DNA of 64,000 nt, taken from contig JALJEE010002051.1 of NCBI GenBank assembly GCA_023231475.1, forward strand, positions 24,604 to 88,603, given 5' to 3'. Position 1 is the first letter of the stretch; each line of letters starts with the position of its first letter. The position numbers and the translations under genes were made by a program. This DNA is from Seison nebaliae. Lineage: Eukaryota; Rotifera; Pararotatoria; Seisonacea; Seisonidae. Below the pieces are notes generated by a model, which saw only the letters and a list, made by a program, of their open reading frames with translations, was not told where the DNA came from and ran no database searches. Shown here piece after piece: positions 47,671 through 58,912 of this stretch.

Positions 47671-50600
47671 TCAGCGCAACAATTGAAATTGATCGTAATT
47701 CGTCCGTAAAGAATTTAGTTCGAACTGATAAATCACGTAAAGTTGCTTTGCGGCGGCAGATAATTCGTGTAATCGCACACATCGATGACAGAAATATATG
47801 AAACGATTTGAATTCTTTATTCTGTTGACAATATCCGAACCGTCTTTGTAACATGTCTGGTCGTCGTCGTCATCGCCGTCATGATCGTCATGTTTGTCGT
47901 CGACAGCGGTAGCTGAGAGTAGAATTGCCTGTTGGAGATATGAATGAAGATGATTTTGTGAATTGTCGAACGACTGGAAATAGGCCAAATGAAACAATTC
48001 GGATTGACAGAGATTACAAAAGAGAATGTTGTCAATGCGATTGGAGAGATCGATAGTTGGCGATTTAATTTTGAGAATTCTCGATTCATTTTTCGTCCAT
48101 TTCACTTCCTTCTCCATCGATCTGAGATGAAGGAGAAGAAATCTTTTCAATTTCAAGAAGAGATTTCGTTGACGCATTTTGAGATTGATGGCGAATATCC
48201 AAATGAAATGTTTGAATGGATATTCATTGAAGGATTGAATGAATTCGAATTGACGATATCGCTCCAATTCCAACATCAGATCAATCTGTCTCTCATTCAT
48301 AGAGAATAAATTCCATGATAATAGATGCGTCACACCCAATGCCAACCAGGAATAAACAGCATTGTATTGTAGCCAGAGACATTCGCCCGGTTTTTGAAGA
48401 AATGTATAAATTCCACAATTCTCACGGAGAATATTATGGAAATTCGTCACAAAATAATTTCCATTGAGACAATCGATCTCGTTAGTTATCTGCTGGAATC
48501 GATGAGAATAAGCAGCTGGAATTACCGTCCACATAATATCAGCTGGACCGATATTAATAAAGAAAGTGGAGGAAGCCATTGGCGATTGACTCAATGGCTG
48601 AATAGTACCGATAGTTGTCATGGTGATTGTAGGTCGAATACGACGAATTAATCCCGGTAAATTGGAGGTAAGAGTAAAAAGGTTGGATGGATGTTGCCAT
48701 TGGAAAACTGATGGAAATTTATTCAATTCTGTCTGCAATTTTTTGAAATCAAGAAGAGTCTGCGAATTTAACTCGAATTCTTTCACTTGACTCAACAAAT
48801 TATTTTGTAAATAATATTCGATCGTATTCTTCTCCAACACATGTTGTTGTTGTTGTTGAGAGTTTTTTCGATTTTTCAAATTATTGCCCTTCGAACAAAT
48901 ATCGATAATCTGTTGTGTTGATTGACATTGTTCGTTGTAGAATTGACAATATTTGATTTGTTCACTCATTTCGTTCGTTGAAGAGAATGTGGGTAATTTG
49001 TTGGTGATGTTGTTGGAATTGTTAGTTGTAGGAGGATTAATAGACGATGATTTAGGTCGAAAAGAAGATTTCTTAAATTTTTGAATATTTAACCTTTGGA
49101 GACATTTTATCAGGAAGTTTTGTAGTTCAAGTGAATGTCGTTGACGACGACAACGTATCAATTGATCGGAATTCGTCATATAAATCGATTTAGCACTTAA
49201 CATCGACAAATTAATTTTGGCGGAATTGACTAGACCTTTAATGAGGAGAACAGGTTGTTGATGAACGAAATTCTTGAAATTACCACTGTTAAATTCCCGC
49301 CGATAATTGATGAGAATGAATGGAACTGAATAAATTGACTTCTCTAAATTCTCTCTCATTTGTTTCTCGTCAATCAGATTGATGGATGTCACGACGGAAT
49401 TGAGCGAAGGTGTCGACGACGATGATGGAGATGTCTTATCGGATGATAAATTTGATTGACGATTTTTCCCTTTACCATTCGAATTATTGTTCGAATGAGA
49501 CGAAAATGATTGATAAGAATTGGAGAGATGAAGAACAAATTCGTTTTCATATCGTTTCAATTCATTGACGATTGCTTGAGAACGATATGGAGCATCTATA
49601 ATATTGAATTGAATATCATCATTGGATTGATGAGACATTCTCTGAAACGAATGATTTAATGTTAATGGCAAATGATGACTATGAATATGAGAAGATTTGC
49701 GAGAAATGAATCGATAATTAGTAGAATAATAATCGAGTAATGAATAACGGAATAATTTCACACGTCTCTTATGATTAATTAATCGATTAACAATCGTTAA
49801 ACTATTTCGATTAATAATATCATTCTCATTATTTTGTTTGGGATGAGAAGCGAAATTGGTAGGAATGTGAATAATCTGATGGAAGATGGACATTGTTTCA
49901 TCATTTTCGAATTTATTCGAATTATTGAAAAGATCAGTTCCCTGAAAATAATCGATAATTCGTCCGTTAAGTAATTGGAGAAGATTGTCATCGGATGATG
50001 AGAAACGATTCGTATATTGATTCCCAATTATTCCATTCGATCGATTCCATAATTGATGATAAATGGTTTTGACGAAATCCTTCTCAAATTCATTGAAAAG
50101 AATCGAATCATCACTAGTCGAATCATCGATCGATATGTCTTCGTTAGAGAGAGATTTCGGTTTCAATAACGAAGACGATAAAGGCGGTGAATCGGGCAAG
50201 GAAAGATAATTGTTCGATAAGTCCTTCCGATGAATGATCGGGAATGGTTGACTCTTGAATTCATTCCGCCACAAATAACAAAAGTCTTTCTCAATTCCTC
50301 GATTCCACAAATTCTTCTGACGATTATTTATCACATAATTACAATTACAATTATTATTATTATTATTATTATTATTATCATTATTATTATCATCATCATC
50401 ATCATCATTATTATTATTATTATTATCATCATCATCATTATTATTATTATTATTTAAATTATTTTTCGATGATTCATTTTTAATATTTATTAAATTCATC
50501 ATCGTATTATTGGTGGTGGTAGTGGTGAGATTGGATGGAAGATTTCCTGGAGCATCTTTACTGTTCGACTTCTTCAATTTCACTTTCTGACACTCCTTCA

Positions 50601-53600
50601 ACGACAACAATCGATCGATGTGATCTGAACATTCTTCTTTGACTCGACAAACAATATTTTCGTCGATCTGCTTCTCTTCCAACAAGAACTTGCGAAGTAT
50701 GAGAAAACGTCGTTTGATGAAATCGATATTTGGAATGGAAATGGCGTTCATCATCATCTGATAAGTTTTCTCGTCTTGATTGATGTGTAATCGTCGGAAT
50801 TGTTGAGAGAAGTTGGTGATGATGATAGATTGAGAGAATTCCTCTACATATTTCTTCATGAAACTCTTGAAATTCATCAAACATTTCTGGTAGCATTGGA
50901 TGGCCTGGAGGATCTGTCCCGTCATCTCGTACAACAAACCGGCGTTATACCAAGCGGGCAGGAATGACTCATCCACATTCACCGAATAGATGTAAGCGGA
51001 AAGTGCATCATTACATTGGAGGTATGTATGGTAGAGATTGCCGATAGCGCACCACATCGTTGCCGTATAACCATAATTGATGGCCTCACTGAAATTACGG
51101 AAGGCAATGATACCATTCGATTTCTCCATGGTGAGACATCGTCCATAAAGATACATTAACTTCCGATGTTTTGGTATGATTTGAAGGGCCTTGTCCAAAT
51201 GACTTTTCATTAATTTATAAGAACGATTCAGACACTGATTATGAGCAGGACGACGACATAACAATTTCGGTTGTCGATGAAAGAGAAGTGACGATAATCG
51301 AATATAATTCACTGTTAATTGATCGATTAATTTGCCACTTTCTTTAGAGGTGCGCGAATGAAATTGATGGAAAGTGAATGGCACCTCCACCGAATTGTTC
51401 AATAATTGTTGAGGGAAATAAAGCGATAACGCATTCATTCCATAAGTCAACGACGAATAAATGATTGACCGGATTTTTTGATTTTTTATGAAAAGTGAAC
51501 CGAATCTCCTTTTCCGTTTATTTATTTGATGCTCATCCGACAATAACAACAATAATCGTGCTAGAGTGGATGAGAATTGAATAGAAATCTTTCGATTTTT
51601 CAATTCTTCCATCGTTTCAATCAAATGTGAATAGATGGAATAGGCGATGGAATTATTATGATAATTTAATTTATTCGAATCTTCTTCTAATGAACTGGTG
51701 AGTAGGAGGAGAATGTCGAATGACGAATTGAACATCGTATGTCTCAACCATGAATTCTTCCACTCCAAATATTGAAGTTTCGACGAGAGTGATCTCTCAT
51801 AATCTTTGATATTGAATTCATCTTTCATCATCAACAATAAGGACGGTAACCAATCGTCTTGATGATGAAGGAGAATTTTATCTTGAATGAAATGAACGGT
51901 TTGTATCAGATCAGAATAATTCTCTTCTTCCACAAGAATGTCATCCATTGTGAGAATACGAAGTAATTGTTGTAGAGCCATCATCAGATATCGTCTGGAA
52001 CCATCGAATTGTCGTCGTTGTCGATAAATGAGAGAAATTTTGAGAAAAATGTCACTGTAAATGAATGGATGAATTGCCGCTGTTGTTGAGTGATAATGGA
52101 GGAATAATTTGAATAGTTTCATCATCCAATTATATGAGCGAAGAATAAAATAAACGATAATTAATCCATATAATAAAGATGAATTGGTAATTAATAATGG
52201 ATTGTAATCGAGAGCATTCTGATAAGATTCGAGTGCTGCCGAATGCTCCTCAATTAGTAGATGCCAATGACCCATCTGGAGGAAGAGTTGAGCCATCTCA
52301 TTCCGTTTATTCACAGCGAACAATGTAAAATGATGAAGTTTGAATTTCTGAAGTAATCTTGTCGTTCGAGCTGTACTCAAAATGAATTTAATTAGACGAA
52401 TCATATAAGAGAAGAGATCGATCGCTTTTCGGATCAATTTATCTCGTAATCGTCGAATGGATTGTGAAGAAAGTCGCCTCTCGATCTTGTTGACGAGAAG
52501 GAAAGACGATTCTAAATCATGTTCATTTCGACATTCATCGAAATCAGTAGAAAACTTTAAGAATGATGATGGCATTCCATTCACCGGACATTCTCTTTCC
52601 CTTATTAAATTCGTCTCATCTTCTCTTTCATTACGATCACTGTTGTTGTTGTTGTTGTTGTTGTTATCGAATTTGAATTGTTTGGAATCGATATCTTCCT
52701 CTTTCTTCTGAGTGGCTGCTGTTGTAACGATGGAATAATAAGTGTTGGTTGAAATAAATCGTCGTTTTCTTCGATATTTTGGAAGGAAATCACTGCTGAC
52801 TCGATTTGAGTTTGTCAATGAATCATCAACAGCTGATGGATGTTGGAAGGACGTATAATAATTGTAGTGGAATGAAGAGAGTTGTAAGAGATGATTCAAC
52901 TCGTTTAAATTGAGCAGAAAATGACATTTCTTTAATCGATTCGTCGACTGATCTCTCATTGGCACGTCGATGGTATCGTGATGGAAATTGAGATGACGAC
53001 GAGAGAAGGACGGACATGTTTCATGATATTCGTTATTCGAATAGAAATTGTTATTATCATCTTTCCCATGAAAGTTGTTATCCGTCGAACATTTAGAACC
53101 AGATGATCTCTCCACATTAATCCTTGATGATGTTGTGGTGATTCGGATGGTAGCGTTGGAGGAGGAGGAAGGTGAAGAAAACAATGATGTGGAGGATGAT
53201 GAGAGAGAGGAGGAAGAGGAAGAACAAATTATTTTTGGATAATTCTTTCCATCATCCGAACATTTTACTTGATCTGATTCCTCATTCTCATCATTTTCGT
53301 TGAAAAGTTTCTCTTTTAAATCGTTTCGAATCGAATTATTTTTTTTTCTTCTTCCAATCCCTCCAACAATCCCATTAACTGGATCATAATTATTCTCATA
53401 ATAACGATTCTTATCTCTCTTATTTAATCCATTCAATGTTATTATTGTCGATGTGATTCCGGTGAGAATATCTGTCGTTGTCGTCCCTATTGTGGTGGCG
53501 GATTGGGAGAGGACTGATGAGTATGATGCGATTGTTGTGGTGACGGTTGAAGAGGAGAGAGGTATAATTTGAGATTTGATGACATTCGAATTCAATAAAT

Positions 53601-53745
53601 TCAAATTTCTATTCTCTAAACATTCTCCGTTTGGTGATGGTATTTCAATGAAGCAATCCGGATTTCGTTCATATATATAATTGTCGTTGTGGTGGAAGTA
53701 CGTTCGAGATTGAAAAGAATCATGTCTGTTCATCATTTCTTTCAA
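47671..53745 (-). CDS. KDM6-like: KDM6/UTX-like TPR-JmjC protein lacking iron ligands
   Basis: A single 6-kb exon, 2024 residues. TPR-type helices lie at about 480-560 (LFLQMGHWHLLIEEHSAALESYQNALDYNPLL in part) and 855-960 (GNLYHTYLQCNDALSAYIY, AWYNAGLLYEMTGQILQAIQCY). A JmjC domain (about 1450-1830) and the KDM6 zinc module (C1910/C1913 and C1986/C1989) follow in UTX order. KDM6 enzymes remove H3K27 methylation using Fe(II) and 2-oxoglutarate. Aligned on the conserved INIGP(G/A)D block, the HQE iron motif is replaced by S1719-Q1720-S1721, and the distal His of GTVHW is Y1798. All three metal ligands are therefore absent although the fold landmarks (INIGPAD, PGECLW, SWN) remain. The linker holds a long Asn/Asp run (about 1096-1134). 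It probably acts as a scaffold in the MLL3/4 complex (inference). Confidence 0.85.
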   Translation of the reverse strand: MKEMMNRHDSFQSRTYFHHNDNYIYERNPDCFIEIPSPNGECLENRNLNLLNSNVIKSQIIPLSSSTVTTTIASYSSVLSQSATTIGTTTTDILTGITSTIITLNGLNKRDKNRYYENNYDPVNGIVGGIGRRKKNNSIRNDLKEKLFNENDENEESDQVKCSDDGKNYPKIICSSSSSSLSSSSTSLFSSPSSSSNATIRITTTSSRINVERSSGSKCSTDNNFHGKDDNNNFYSNNEYHETCPSFSRRHLNFHHDTIDVPMRDQSTNRLKKCHFLLNLNELNHLLQLSSFHYNYYTSFQHPSAVDDSLTNSNRVSSDFLPKYRRKRRFISTNTYYSIVTTAATQKKEEDIDSKQFKFDNNNNNNNNSDRNEREDETNLIRERECPVNGMPSSFLKFSTDFDECRNEHDLESSFLLVNKIERRLSSQSIRRLRDKLIRKAIDLFSYMIRLIKFILSTARTTRLLQKFKLHHFTLFAVNKRNEMAQLFLQMGHWHLLIEEHSAALESYQNALDYNPLLITNSSLLYGLIIVYFILRSYNWMMKLFKLFLHYHSTTAAIHPFIYSDIFLKISLIYRQRRQFDGSRRYLMMALQQLLRILTMDDILVEEENYSDLIQTVHFIQDKILLHHQDDWLPSLLLMMKDEFNIKDYERSLSSKLQYLEWKNSWLRHTMFNSSFDILLLLTSSLEEDSNKLNYHNNSIAYSIYSHLIETMEELKNRKISIQFSSTLARLLLLLSDEHQINKRKRRFGSLFIKNQKIRSIIYSSLTYGMNALSLYFPQQLLNNSVEVPFTFHQFHSRTSKESGKLIDQLTVNYIRLSSLLFHRQPKLLCRRPAHNQCLNRSYKLMKSHLDKALQIIPKHRKLMYLYGRCLTMEKSNGIIAFRNFSEAINYGYTATMWCAIGNLYHTYLQCNDALSAYIYSVNVDESFLPAWYNAGLLYEMTGQILQAIQCYQKCLMNFKSFMKKYVEEFSQSIIITNFSQQFRRLHINQDEKTYQMMMNAISIPNIDFIKRRFLILRKFLLEEKQIDENIVCRVKEECSDHIDRLLSLKECQKVKLKKSNSKDAPGNLPSNLTTTTTNNTMMNLINIKNESSKNNLNNNNNNDDDDNNNNNNDDDDDDNNNDNNNNNNNNNCNCNYVINNRQKNLWNRGIEKDFCYLWRNEFKSQPFPIIHRKDLSNNYLSLPDSPPLSSSLLKPKSLSNEDISIDDSTSDDSILFNEFEKDFVKTIYHQLWNRSNGIIGNQYTNRFSSSDDNLLQLLNGRIIDYFQGTDLFNNSNKFENDETMSIFHQIIHIPTNFASHPKQNNENDIINRNSLTIVNRLINHKRRVKLFRYSLLDYYSTNYRFISRKSSHIHSHHLPLTLNHSFQRMSHQSNDDIQFNIIDAPYRSQAIVNELKRYENEFVLHLSNSYQSFSSHSNNNSNGKGKNRQSNLSSDKTSPSSSSTPSLNSVVTSINLIDEKQMRENLEKSIYSVPFILINYRREFNSGNFKNFVHQQPVLLIKGLVNSAKINLSMLSAKSIYMTNSDQLIRCRRQRHSLELQNFLIKCLQRLNIQKFKKSSFRPKSSSINPPTTNNSNNITNKLPTFSSTNEMSEQIKYCQFYNEQCQSTQQIIDICSKGNNLKNRKNSQQQQQHVLEKNTIEYYLQNNLLSQVKEFELNSQTLLDFKKLQTELNKFPSVFQWQHPSNLFTLTSNLPGLIRRIRPTITMTTIGTIQPLSQSPMASSTFFINIGPADIMWTVIPAAYSHRFQQITNEIDCLNGNYFVTNFHNILRENCGIYTFLQKPGECLWLQYNAVYSWLALGVTHLLSWNLFSMNERQIDLMLELERYRQFEFIQSFNEYPFKHFIWIFAINLKMRQRNLFLKLKRFLLLHLRSMEKEVKWTKNESRILKIKSPTIDLSNRIDNILFCNLCQSELFHLAYFQSFDNSQNHLHSYLQQAILLSATAVDDKHDDHDGDDDDDQTCYKDGSDIVNRIKNSNRFIYFCHRCVRLHELSAAAKQLYVIYQFELNSLRTNYDQFQLLR
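50345..50457. repeat. Trinucleotide repeat encoding an Asn/Asp run
   Basis: ATT/ATC repeats on the plus strand, read on the minus strand as AAT and GAT codons, giving about 38 Asn/Asp residues in the KDM6-like protein. Confidence 0.9.
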
Positions 53746-54768
53746 ATTCTCTTCAATTCAATTGGCGATTCTTCAATTATCAAAAACGACATCTGCCAAT
53801 TTCAAACAAAAATTTCAATAATTTAATCAGTGCATAATTCCGATCGATTCACACGTCGATGCACAACATCTTATTCAATTCACACTCAAATCTTTTCTCT
53901 CCTTCATATCTCATTCACAATCCAATCTAATTGTTACATCACTCCGATGAGATCCATCCACTTCAACATTTACATTCATCGTCCAATGACAGATCGACAC
54001 AGAAGTTCATGTATTTCTTTATTACAGATATAAATAAAATAATCATAATTAAGCAATTTTTCTTACATTTGCCTGTAATATTAATAGGAATTAATTCATA
54101 TCCATTTTCTACCTACCTTCAACATCTCTAACCATTCAACAAAACAATCATATTGAATTTTCAAATCACATTTTCAATTTTTGGCTCATATCCCAAGCTT
54201 AAAACTTAAACTCATCCAAACAACATATCGTGAATCTACATGAATTCCTACCACATTCCTCTCATCCACCACAAACTGATGACAACGCCATTCTCTACCA
54301 AACTCTCCTCAAAAAAAAAACTGAATCTTCTCAGCATTGAACGTTCGATGAAAGAACTTTGTAATAAAGTCTAATAGACTAACAGGTTTCTCTAGTAGGA
54401 AAACCTCAAAATTCTTCTTCATTCGATCATTTCAAGGAACATCTTCGATTTCCCCATTTTTTTCATTTGAATGGTTAACACGGAAGACAGATAACACGCA
54501 TACACACATGTTCTCAAACATTCATGTTATTGAAAGCTTAAAATTCTATTAGTTTCCCCAACTTCTCATATGCACTCATTATCATTATCACTAGTTTATT
54601 TGTCGGATGAAATGACGAATTCTAAAGAGATTTCGGAAAATTCATGTGAAATCCTATTTACAATTAGTTAATTCGAATTAGCCTGGAATTATACTAATTT
54701 TAATTCTTTAATTTTTTTAAGGTAATTCGAATGAAAAAATGAAGGTGAAAAATATCAGAAATTTATAA
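53746..54768. other. Intergenic region between KDM6-like and annexin genes
   Basis: About 1 kb containing the KDM6-like promoter and the annexin 3' UTR. No gene is supported. Confidence 0.5.
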
Positions 54769-56335
54769 TCACATCGGTTGTTTGTCCTCGTCTATGATAT
54801 CTAGTAAAATTTGTTCATAAGTTCCACGATTCTCGTCCTGTAACTTCTTTTTCAACGACTTTCCCGTTAACTTCTCAAACGCATCCGAAATATCAACTAA
54901 ATCGATCTAATAATATTGTTGTGATTTATATTTGATATTTAGAATTTATATAAAAATTTTTCAATATAATGTGTTTAACTTCTGATCTTGTAATTAGAAT
55001 TCGATGTTGTTGACGTTCATCAGTTCCTAAGCCCTTCATAGCTTTTGCTAATAATTCGGCGAAATATCTCGGTTTGTTTACTGCACATTTAGCTGCATGA
55101 AATTAACATTTTGAAATGAAATGTGGAAATAAAAAAAATCAAACCGATCGATAAGAGAATCTTCTTGTATTCACCATTAGTTGATTTTAGAAGAGAATTG
55201 ATGATGTTCTGTCCAGTAATTTGTCGATATCGTCTAAACGTTGCATTCAGATGAGAAAAGGAACGGAATGACATAATATTCATAAATTCTCCATTAATAA
55301 ATTGTTCATTATTCATGTTCTATTTATCAATATATCAAATTGGATTGTTATTTTATTAAGACGGGAATTATTTTTAGAAAAAATAAAACTTCCGACATTA
55401 ATTTAGCATCATGTTCAACAGCTCGAGGATTTACTCCGTACTTTTCCGGTTCTCGTCCTTTAGTGATGAGATTGACCAAAATTGTTTCGAGATGTCCGTC
55501 CGAATGTTCTTCCACCATACTTCTCAACTTCTTCCCGTAGACTTCAATCGAATAAAATCGTGAAAGAATCGAATTTAATAAAAAATTAACTTCGTTGATA
55601 AGAAATGGCAATTTCATCGATCTCTTCTGTCGTTCTCGTACAAATAATTTCTTGTAACGTTCCTTTATTTTTGAAGAGATATTTAATGGCGAAATGTAAT
55701 TCTTTCGCTTCATAATCTCTCAATGAACGTAAGAGTGATTTAAGCACATTCTCCACATGTCCATGATATTTATGTTTGATTTCTTCTACTGCATCGATGT
55801 CATATGAATGACTGAAAGCGGCCAACATTTGTTGTCGTTGTCGATTACTCATTCGAGTGAGTAACTTGCCGATTAAAGCTCCACTATTCTCATCTGAATT
55901 GGAAGTTATACAAAATGTATGAATTTAAAATATAAAAAGTTTAATAGAACGAACGATCACCAAAAAGATATTGGTAGAGAGTGTGAGCGGCTAATTCTGC
56001 ATTGAAATCAGATGAACGATATATTGTTCCCTAAAATTCTATGATTCTACTCACTTCAATTGACAATACAAACTCGGAAATATGGTAATGGTTCGTCGAC
56101 CTTATGATCATTTAACCATTTCTTATTGTGATGTTTATTATCGATTTCATCGAATTTTCTTTCAGTTTTATCTAATTTTTCGTTCAAACACATTATCGTT
56201 AGAAGGAAAGAAGAAAACCTTTCAAATCTTGTAAAGTATTCTGAACCTTTGAAAAGAAATTTCCATTGTAACTGTCCTTCGAATCAGTATATGTCTGTTC
56301 GTAATAATCGTTGGCACTGACGCCGAACCCGGCTT
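54769..56335 (-). CDS. Annexin
   Basis: At least seven exons with short introns; the start codon exon upstream of 56335 was not settled. Four annexin repeats follow a charged N-terminal segment of about 70 residues. Repeat 1 includes TRMSNRQRQQMLAAFSHSYD, repeat 2 LFKNKGTLQEIICTRTTEEI, repeat 3 FMNIMSFRSFSHLNATFRRY, and repeat 4 YFAELLAKAMKGLGTDERQQ followed by ILITRSEIDLVDI, ending at TGA 54769. Annexins bind acidic phospholipid membranes in a calcium-dependent way through GxGTD loops with a downstream acidic residue. Only repeat 4 keeps a full GLGTDE loop; repeats 1-3 have lost it (DENSGAL, KNKGTL). So calcium-dependent membrane binding may rest on one repeat. Family assignment is firm, exon edges approximate. 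Confidence 0.82.
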
Positions 56336-56589
56336 CTAAAAAATCAAATAACTATAACTGGAGTTGATGGGAAAGTGAGTGAAAAGGTAAATTAAACTTC
56401 TGATTTATCCATATCCTTCACGAATGATTATCGAACAACAACTTTTCTTATAGATTTCTCACTTTGACGTCATCCCAATGCGACAAGGTTAAATTTACAA
56501 TTCATCATATCAACAACAAAATTTTAATCTTTAAACAAATATCACATTCCTTATAAAAACTCAGTTGAACTGACCATTCTCCAGAAAAA

Positions 56590-56832
56590 ATGCAGATTAA
56601 TTTATTGTTCAGTCTTATCAGTTTCCTCTTCATCTCAACGATATTATGTCGTTCTGCTAGTTCTACTTCTTCTAACATTAAATTGTTGCTAAACTATTTT
56701 CTAATTTTAGATCTTTGTAGGAAATGTGTCATGAAACATACGGATCGTTGTATCGAAATGGATCAGAAACCGTTATGTCTATGTAGCGCAGGTTTTGATG
56801 GAATATATTGCCATTTAACAGTGAAGAAATGA
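56590..56832 (+). CDS. Secreted single-EGF mini-protein
   Basis: Exons 56590-56650 and 56711-56832, joined by a 60-nt intron starting GTTCTG, give 60 residues: a 20-residue signal peptide (MQINLLFSLISFLFISTILC) and one EGF-like module with six cysteines (spacing C-x2-C-x7-C-x8-C-x-C-x8-C, ending CLCSAGFDGIYC). The frame also reads through the intron without a stop, so an 80-residue unspliced form is possible. Splicing gives the cleaner protein. A secreted EGF-type ligand or toxin-like scaffold peptide; the receptor is unknown. It lies just upstream of the Ulp1-like gene. Confidence 0.65.
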   Translation: MQINLLFSLISFLFISTILCRSASSTSSNIKLLLNYFLILDLCRKCVMKHTDRCIEMDQKPLCLCSAGFDGIYCHLTVKK

Positions 56833-56999
56833 GGAAGATGATTTTTAATGAAACATATTGAAAGAAGTAATTTAAATGAATGATAATAAATCAAATTCTT
56901 TTATTTAATTTGATAAGAATAAATCGATTTTCATTTCAATTCTCTTCGTTTTTCTTTCTTTTTTTTCGGTTTTGTCTCTCTAGTTTTGTATTACGTGTT

Positions 57000-58131
57000 A
57001 TGAATATTCCTCCCACTCAGTTCAATGTACCTGCTGAACAGTTCTCTCATTCTATTTCCAATCAACTTTCAATTTCTTTTCCAATTTTAGAATAAGAGCA
57101 TTTTTCGTAGGTTTGTCACCGTTTAAATTATCGTCGATTAAGCTTTCACTTTTGTTAAGGTCGTCCAACTCTTGGATTGATTAGAAGTTCATATTTCTTC
57201 CTCTCTCCAACGTCATTCTGTAAATTATCCTCATATGAAAGACAGTCTAAATGCATTCTCCATGTTACTTGCCGGATTAGGTGATGTCAATTTTCGTGAA
57301 GTACATATGCGTTTCATTTCCTTCTTTTCTCTCTTGGAAATTTGTTCTTTTTAGAAAAATTATTATTTCATGTTTTACTGCCACGAGTAAGTATTGATGA
57401 TTGGAATAATGTGTATAAGACAGCTGGATCAGCTATTCGTATGGAGAACCATGACGAGTTTATTTCGGTATACGGAAATTTATTGAACAATGACGATGAT
57501 CTTCTACCATTCGACACTTTGACTTATGATGAAATATATCCATTCTCCAATACATTGGAAGCATCGTTGAATTTCTATTGAAAAATTATTTAATCTTCTC
57601 TTTAGTTTGAGATATGGACCCGATTACGCCAAATATGATGAAGTTCAACAAATTTATCGGGAAGGACGAAACGACAGTCTCAATCTCATCTCATCACCAA
57701 CAGGTCGAAATAAATTGTTCAATAATCGGTTTATTGCCCTCTTCACTCCAGTGAAGAATATGGGACATAACTTTCTCACCGTCATCGATTTAGTCAAAGG
57801 CTACGTTATCGTTATTGATGGTGCTGAAGAGTATCGAGTGAAAGATGAGAGATTCGGATTGGAATTCGGAGAATTCCTTAGAGAATTGGCACGTCGATTA
57901 GGCAAAGAGAATTTATTCGAAATACTTCATAATCGATCAATGGCATGGACATATCTGACACCCAAAGGTGCTGTTCAGAAAGATTATGTCAGTTGTTCAT
58001 ATTATGCAATGATCAATATGAAACATTTCGCTTATCGAACATTCTCTTCCTTCCGCAATCGTCATGTCTATCAACTCAAACTGATGTTGGCTTATGAAAA
58101 AATTAATAATCAACTCATGAAAATGATTTGA
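57000..58131 (+). CDS. Ulp1/SENP-like cysteine protease (C48)
   Basis: Five exons (57000-57040, 57091-57110, 57185-57280, 57355-57565, 57606-58131) sum to 894 nt, 297 residues, in frame throughout. The C-terminal half shows the Ulp1 pattern: His in MGHNFLTVIDL, Asp in YVIVIDGAEEY, the oxyanion-type Gln in AVQKDY and Cys in VSCSYYAMINMKHFA, followed by the family-typical FRNRHVYQLKLMLAYEKI tail. C48 enzymes cleave SUMO, NEDD8 or related modifiers. The Trp that normally follows the catalytic His is Asn, and the usual DCG around the Cys is SCS, so the enzyme is divergent. There is no signal peptide. Alternative splice choices exist near 57110-57185 and at GTAAGT 57390; I chose the path giving the best protein-like sequence. 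Confidence 0.65.
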
Positions 58132-58912
58132 ACATCATGTCTCTTATGTTCGAACTTAACAAAAATTATTATCCATTAATTGGGAAATATATTTAATGTT
58201 CTTTCCAATGACGAACAATTTCAATATTTCTATTTTTTATAAATATTCAAATATGTTAAAGAATTCGTTTATCAATATATATATCGATATATGAAAAAAA
58301 AGTTTTTTCCCAAAGAAAATTTATTTTAACGTCACTCTAACTAACAGGAAATTAAAAAGATTTTTAATTGAAATTGAGAATATTATACAATTTTGAAATT
58401 TCAATTCTAATAACAATTTGAATTGTTCATAGTCTATGTTATCGAATGATTTATGTAAATTTGTGTAATGGAAAATAAATTTGAGAGAATGTGGAAAAAA
58501 TATTAATTTAAAAAATTTTTTCGAATTAATAAAATTCTCTCACGAAAGAATTTAGAGAAATTGTTTAATTTGAATTGAGATAAAGAATTAATAAATGAAA
58601 ATTTTGAAATGTTTGACAATCGTTCTGACAGTTCGAAGTCTATTCGTGACATAAAAGAATTTTTAACTTTCGAACACGAAAAGATAAAATGGAGAAGAAA
58701 GAACAAGCATTAGAATTTGAATTGTTCCAGAAATAAAAAAGAAGAGGAGAAGGAGGAAGAAATGAAAGAAGAATCTCATCCCATCGAAATTGAATGAAAC
58801 TAATGAGTATTTCTATTTCTCTTCTTTATAATTGATCTAGGTAAATATTTTAGAAACTAATTAATTTGTATTTTTGGAAGAAAATTTTTTTGCAATTTAT
58901 TTCCACTCAACA
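58132..58912. other. Intergenic region
   Basis: About 780 bp, AT-rich, probably including the aldo-keto reductase promoter. No gene is supported. Confidence 0.5.

Noticed and set aside
48394-48651. Plus-strand 85-codon frame
   Set aside because: Antisense to the JmjC region of the KDM6-like gene.
50230-50457. Plus-strand frame ending in a long isoleucine run
   Set aside because: Antisense shadow of the Asn/Asp trinucleotide repeat inside the KDM6-like gene.
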